Source: DATDOO01 sp035293245 (lineage in GTDB: Bacteria; Pseudomonadota; Gammaproteobacteria; Methylococcales; Methylococcaceae). From it: a stretch of 6,744 nucleotides of DNA. The position numbers were made by a program, and so were the translations under genes. The notes under the pieces are model-generated. The model was not told the origin of the DNA. It did no database searches and worked only from the letters and a program-made list of their open reading frames with translations. The DNA is taken from assembly GCA_035293245.1 (NCBI GenBank), contig DATDOO010000017.1:1-6744 (forward strand). The letters run 5' to 3'. Shown in pieces: positions 1 to 4,000 of this stretch (the stretch's first letter is position 1; every line of letters begins with the position of its first letter).

Positions 1-750
1 GCCCAGGGAGAGCATGAAAATCTGGATGGCCTGGCGCATGAACTTGGTCGCGGCGGTAAAGCCGACGCTGCTGCGCCCGGCCTCGGTCTGCAACGCCGTA
101 ACCCGGTTCTGCAGGGTGCGCCAGCGCTCCAGCAGATGTTCGGTCATGCCCAGCGCCTGCAGCACCTCGGCATTGCGCAGCGAGCTTTCCACGTACTGGG
201 TGGCGCGGCGCCCTTCCTTCTGCAGGTTCTCCAGGGCGCGCCGGCTGACCCGGTCGTTGAGCCAGGCCAGGGTCAGCATCGCGGCGGCGGAAAAGGCCGC
301 ACCCAGCCCGAGGACGGGGTGGAACAGCCAGATCACCACCACGTAGATCAGGACCCAGGGCGCGTCGAACACCGCGATCAGGCCGTTGGTGGAAAACAGG
401 GTGCGCAGGGCCGCCACGTCGCGGATGCCTTCGGATCGAACGGTATGCGGCGCGCGTGCCATCTTGGTCACGATGGCGTTCACCACCGGCGGCGACAGCC
501 GCTCGTCGACGATGTTGCCCAGGACGTTCTGCAGCCGGTTGCGCACGTATTCCAGCAACAGCAGGATCGACAGGGCGATGCCGGTGCCGATGAGCAGGAC
601 CAGCAGGGTTTCCTGGCTGTTGCTGGGAATGACCCGGTCGAAGACCTGCAGCATGAAGATGGCCGGAACCACGAACATGAGGTTGATGAAGAAGGAAAAC
701 GTCGCAAGCTGGTAGAGCAGCGGGCGGACTTCGTTCCAGAGGAATTTCAT
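1..750 (-). CDS. Type I secretion permease/ATPase, PrtD/AprD/HasD family (3' end outside window)
   Basis: Inner-membrane ABC transporter that would energise one-step export of an RTX protein from cytoplasm to outside, together with a membrane-fusion adaptor and a TolC-like pore. Translation from the ATG at 750-748 gives 250 residues with no stop before the window edge. Seen: hydrophobic segments at about residues 15-36, 47-66, 131-145 and 147-164. The first carries FSFFINLMFVVPAIFMLQVF followed by DRVIPSNSQETL, the characteristic opening of this family, and FDAPW lies at 128-132. There is no N-terminal C39 peptidase-like domain, which places it with PrtD/AprD/HasD rather than with HlyB. The Walker and signature motifs should follow outside the window. 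An AGGAGA sequence six bases upstream of the ATG supports the start. It lies 110 bp downstream of the RTX peroxidase gene on the same strand, so that protein is the obvious substrate (inference). Family call is strong; substrate is inferred from position. Confidence 0.93.
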   Translation of the reverse strand, partial: MKFLWNEVRPLLYQLATFSFFINLMFVVPAIFMLQVFDRVIPSNSQETLLVLLIGTGIALSILLLLEYVRNRLQNVLGNIVDERLSPPVVNAIVTKMARAPHTVRSEGIRDVAALRTLFSTNGLIAVFDAPWVLIYVVVIWLFHPVLGLGAAFSAAAMLTLAWLNDRVSRRALENLQKEGRRATQYVESSLRNAEVLQALGMTEHLLERWRTLQNRVTALQTEAGRSSVGFTAATKFMRQAIQIFMLSLG

Positions 751-756
751 TTCGGC

Positions 757-762
757 TCTCCT
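757..762 (-). promoter_or_regulatory. Shine-Dalgarno sequence for the type I transporter
   Basis: The minus strand reads AGGAGA here, six bases before the ATG at 750-748. It fixes the transporter start and shows that the gene is translated independently rather than by coupling to the peroxidase stop 110 bp upstream. Confidence 0.85.
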
Positions 763-772
763 GTTGTGTTGT

Positions 773-798
773 GGCGTACTACGCCCCGGCATCGCCGG
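773..798 (-). other. Two small adjacent inverted repeats in the intergenic gap
   Basis: Positions 786-798 form a 5-bp stem (CCGGC/GCCGG) with a 3-base loop. Positions 773-785 form a near-perfect palindrome with 6-base arms (GGCGTA/TACGCC) around one base. They lie between the large hairpin and the ribosome binding site. They could be secondary structure or a protein site, or chance in GC-rich DNA. Confidence 0.35.
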
Positions 799-802
799 TT
801 GG

Positions 803-842
803 AAAATCGCGGCGCGGGGATGGAGTCGCCCCGCGCCGCGAT
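803..842 (-). terminator. GC-rich hairpin with short T tract between peroxidase and transporter genes
   Basis: Arms 806-819 (ATCGCGGCGCGGGG) and 829-842 are a perfect 14-bp inverted repeat with a 9-base loop (820-828). In the minus direction the stem begins 18 bases after the peroxidase stop and is followed by TTT then CC, giving a four-T run counting the last stem base. There is no T run on the other side, so it is oriented for minus-strand transcription. The weak T tract suggests partial termination or an mRNA-stabilising hairpin, leaving lower expression of the transporter gene; this is inference by analogy with the hlyA-hlyB gap in Escherichia coli. Confidence 0.72.
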
Positions 843-860
843 CCGGCGTCCCTACCCGCC

Positions 861-1043
861 TCAGGCCAGCATGAAGTCGGCCTGGCTGATGGCGTTGGCG
901 CCTACCCCGTTGACGCCATTGATGACGATGGTGTCCGTGCCGATGGTGACCTGCGTATCCAGCGCCCCGCCGGCGATGAACTGTCCCACCGCAATGCTCA
1001 CATCGGTGCCGAAGCTGGCCGCCGTGACGCCCAGCGCGCTAAT
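861..1043 (-). other. C-terminal type I secretion signal region
   Basis: The last 60 residues (1895-1954, plus the stop) have no RTX repeats or Cys. They contain a DLLDISALG turn just before (1891-1899), IAVGQFIAGG, TQVTIGTDTIVINGVN and end AISQADFMLA. A DLLDlsalg start, a 'dt.i.i.g.' strand and a short hydrophobic tail after DF are usual for uncleaved C-terminal signals recognised by PrtD/HasD-type transporters. The exact minimum signal cannot be set from sequence. Confidence 0.75.
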
Positions 1044-4000
1044 GTCGAGCAGGTCCTGCCCGCCGGTCGCGTTGGCATCGAAGCCGTTGATTCGGTCGTG
1101 GCCGAAGCCGGCACCGAACACGAACACGTCGTTGCCCAGTCCACCGTTCAGGATGTCGTCGCCGGCTCCGCCGGTCAGCACGTCGTCGCCCCGGTCCCCG
1201 AACAGGCTGTCGTTGCCGTCGCCGCCGTCCAGCGTGTCGCCGCCGCCGCCGTCGCCGCCCCGCAGCACGTCGTTGCCCAAGCCGCCCAGCAGCAAGTCGG
1301 CGCCGATTTCCCCGAGCAGGCTATCGTTGCCGGCACCGCCGTCCAGCACGTCGTTGCCGTTGCCGCCCCGCAGGGCGTCGTTGCCGATGCCGCCCGTGAT
1401 GCTGTTGGCCAGCCCGTTGCCGATCAGCGACGCCCCCGCCGTTCCCACATACACCAAGTTCTCCACGTTGGCGCCCAGGACGTAGACGCCGGCGGTTGAG
1501 AGGATGGTGTCCACCCCGCCGCCTCCCGTCTCCACGACGTTGTCGAGGCGGTTGTTGACCAGGTAGGTGTCGTTGCCCAAGCCGCCGATGAGCAGGTCGT
1601 TGCCCAGATCGCCGTCCAGGGTGTCGTTGCCGGACCCGCCGCGGATGGTGTTGACCAGGGCGTTGCCGATGCCGCTGAAGTTCCCCGCTCCCGTGTAGGT
1701 GAGGTTCTCCAGGGTATTGCCCAGGGTGTAGCTCGCCAGCGTGGTCTGCACCGTGTCCGTCCCTCCTCCGGCAAGCTCGCTCACCACATCCCCGGCATCG
1801 TCCACCACGAAGGTGTCGTTGCCCAGGCCGCCGATCATGTTGTCGGCGCCGAGGCCGCCGTCCAGCAGGTCGCTGCCCGCACCGCCGTCCAGCAGGTCGT
1901 TGCCGGCCAGGCCGAACAGCCGGTCGTTGCCGGCCAGGCCGTTGATGACGTCGTCCCCGAGGGTGCCGGTGAGGACGTTGGCTGCGGCAGTACCGGTGAG
2001 CAGGTCGCCGACGATGCCGGTGATGGCCGAGACGACTTGCTCCAGCGTGCCTTCGTCGTCGATATAGGACTGGATGAGCCGCAGCACCGCACCGACCTGG
2101 GCCTGGGTGGGCGTGAAGCTCAGGGCCGTCGCCCCGGCGATGTTGGCGAAGGCTGCGCCGTTGGCCGAAGACTGCCACTGGTAGCTGAACGCCGCCCCGG
2201 TGAGGCCGTCGGCGTCGGTGAGCGTCGCCGGCGTGGCGTTGAGCACCTGGCCTTCGGTGGGCGTGAGGTCGTCGATGACCAGCGGAGTGAGGATCACCGG
2301 TGCATCGTTGACCGGCGCGACATCGATGGTCAGGGTGCTCGGGACCAGCGCGAATGCGAGCCCTTGATCCGCCACGCTGAAGTCGAAGCTGGCATAGCCC
2401 GGGCCGTTGGCGTTGGGCGCCGGGGTGAAGGCCAGGTTCCCCGCGGCCAGGTCCGCGGCGGTAACGAGGGCGCCGGCCAGGATGGAGGCTCCCGACAGGG
2501 TCAGGGCGCCCGCCAGGGGCAGCGTGTCGATGCGCACCGCGCTCAGGCTGTCGCCCACATCCACGTCGGTGAAGCCGAAGTCGGCCGCGGTGAGGATACG
2601 GGGAGTATCTTCAGCGGCGGTGATGGTGGCGCTCGTACCGGCGGGCGGGTCGTTGACCGGCGAGACGCCGACGCTCACCAGCGCGGACACCGGGGCGCTG
2701 CTGACGGTGCCGTCGAACACCGTGTAGGCGAAGTCGGCCGCTCCGCTGAAGTTGGGATTCGGCGTGAAGGTCACCGTACCGTCGAGATTCAGGGTCGCCG
2801 TACCGCCCAGTCCACTGATCACCGAATCGATGCTGAGCACGTCGCCATCGACGTCGATGTCGTTGGCCAACAGAGCCGTTGCGGCGATGACGGTCGAGGT
2901 GTCCTCGTTGATCGCCGCCAGTATGTCGGCCACCGGCACCGGCGCATCGTTCACCGGCGCCACATTGACCGTCACCGTCGCCGGAAGGCTGGTGGCTAGG
3001 CCGTCGCTCACCGTGTAGGTGAAGGTCGCCGGGCCGGTGAAGTTGGCGTTGGGGGTGAAGGTGATCGTACCGTCGAGATTCAGCACCGCTGTCCCACCGA
3101 CCCCGCTGGTCACCGAGACGATCGTGAAGGCGTCGCCTTCGGGGTCCGTGTCGTTGGCCACGAGGTCAGCCGCGGCGAATACCGCCACGGTATCTTCCAC
3201 CGCCGCCAGCGTGTCCGCAACCGCCGTAGGCGCATCGTTCACCGCCGTGACATTGACGGTCAACGTGTTCGGAATCGGATCGAACGCGCCGGCCTGATCC
3301 GCCACGCTGAAGGTGAAGCTCGCGATGGCCAGGCCGTTGGCGTTGAGCGCCGGAGTGAACGCCAGGTTGCCCGCGTTGATGTCCGCCACGGGGATGACTT
3401 CGCCTGCCGCCACCGGCACCCCCGCCAGGGTCAGGGAACCGGCCAGGGGTAGCGTGTCGATGCGCACCGCGCTCAGGCTGTCGCCCACATCCACGTCGGT
3501 GAAGCCGAAGGTGGCCGCAGAAAAGACGAAGGCGGTGTCCTCCAGGGTGGTGACGGTGGCGTCCGTGCCGGCGGGCGGATCGTTGGCACCGACCGCCGCG
3601 ACCGGCGCGGTCGGCGCGGAGAACACCGTCTCAAGCACTCCGTTCTGGTCCATATAGACCGCCCTGACGCGTATCGCCGTTCCCCCTGCGGGCAGTCCAT
3701 CGTCGAAGCTCGCCGGCACTGTGAAGGACGGGCCGGTCACGGTTTCCGCTCCCAGTCCGGTCCGGATGATGATGTCCTCGAAGACACCCGAGCCCGGGAC
3801 CGTCTCGAACTGCCAGAAGAAGGTGAAGGGGCCGGGAATCGCCCCGCCGGTGGCGGTATTGTCCGCATCGGTCACGCCTGCGGCCGACACCGTCAGCAGG
3901 GACCCGACTTCGGGTGTGGGGTCGTTGACCGTCAGCAGGCCCTCCGGCCCGGCATTCAGGCCGGGGGCGAGAACCACCGCCTGATCGTTGAACTGCAACC

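Noticed and set aside
480..707. Minus-strand 75-codon frame inside the transporter region
   Set aside because: It is out of frame with the transporter ORF that starts at 750, whose product matches a known family, and its own product is Ser/Cys/Arg-rich nonsense.
751..860. Possible promoter for the transporter gene in the intergenic gap
   Set aside because: No convincing -35/-10 pair was seen on the minus strand; the gap is mostly GC-rich hairpin, so co-transcription with the peroxidase is simpler.
136..1485. Long plus-strand open frame of 449 codons
   Set aside because: It lies antisense to both the transporter start and RTX block 2. Its product is low-complexity (runs of Pro, Ser, Leu) as expected from the reverse of GC-rich GGxGxD codons, and no recognisable domain appears.
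771..1499. Plus-strand open frame of 242 codons rich in Val, Ala and Gln
   Set aside because: It is another antisense reading of the RTX region, repetitive only because the coding strand is repetitive, with no family features.
1107..2009. Regular short DNA repeats (gtcgttgcc spaced by about 27 bases) that could suggest a CRISPR or other array
   Set aside because: The period of about 27 bases equals nine codons and stays in frame with GGxGND nonapeptides; there are no unique spacers, so it is coding repeat structure.
1321..2178. Minus-strand 285-codon Arg/Gly-rich frame
   Set aside because: It is a frame-shifted shadow of RTX block 2 on the same strand; the Arg/Gln repeats mirror the GGxGND codons.
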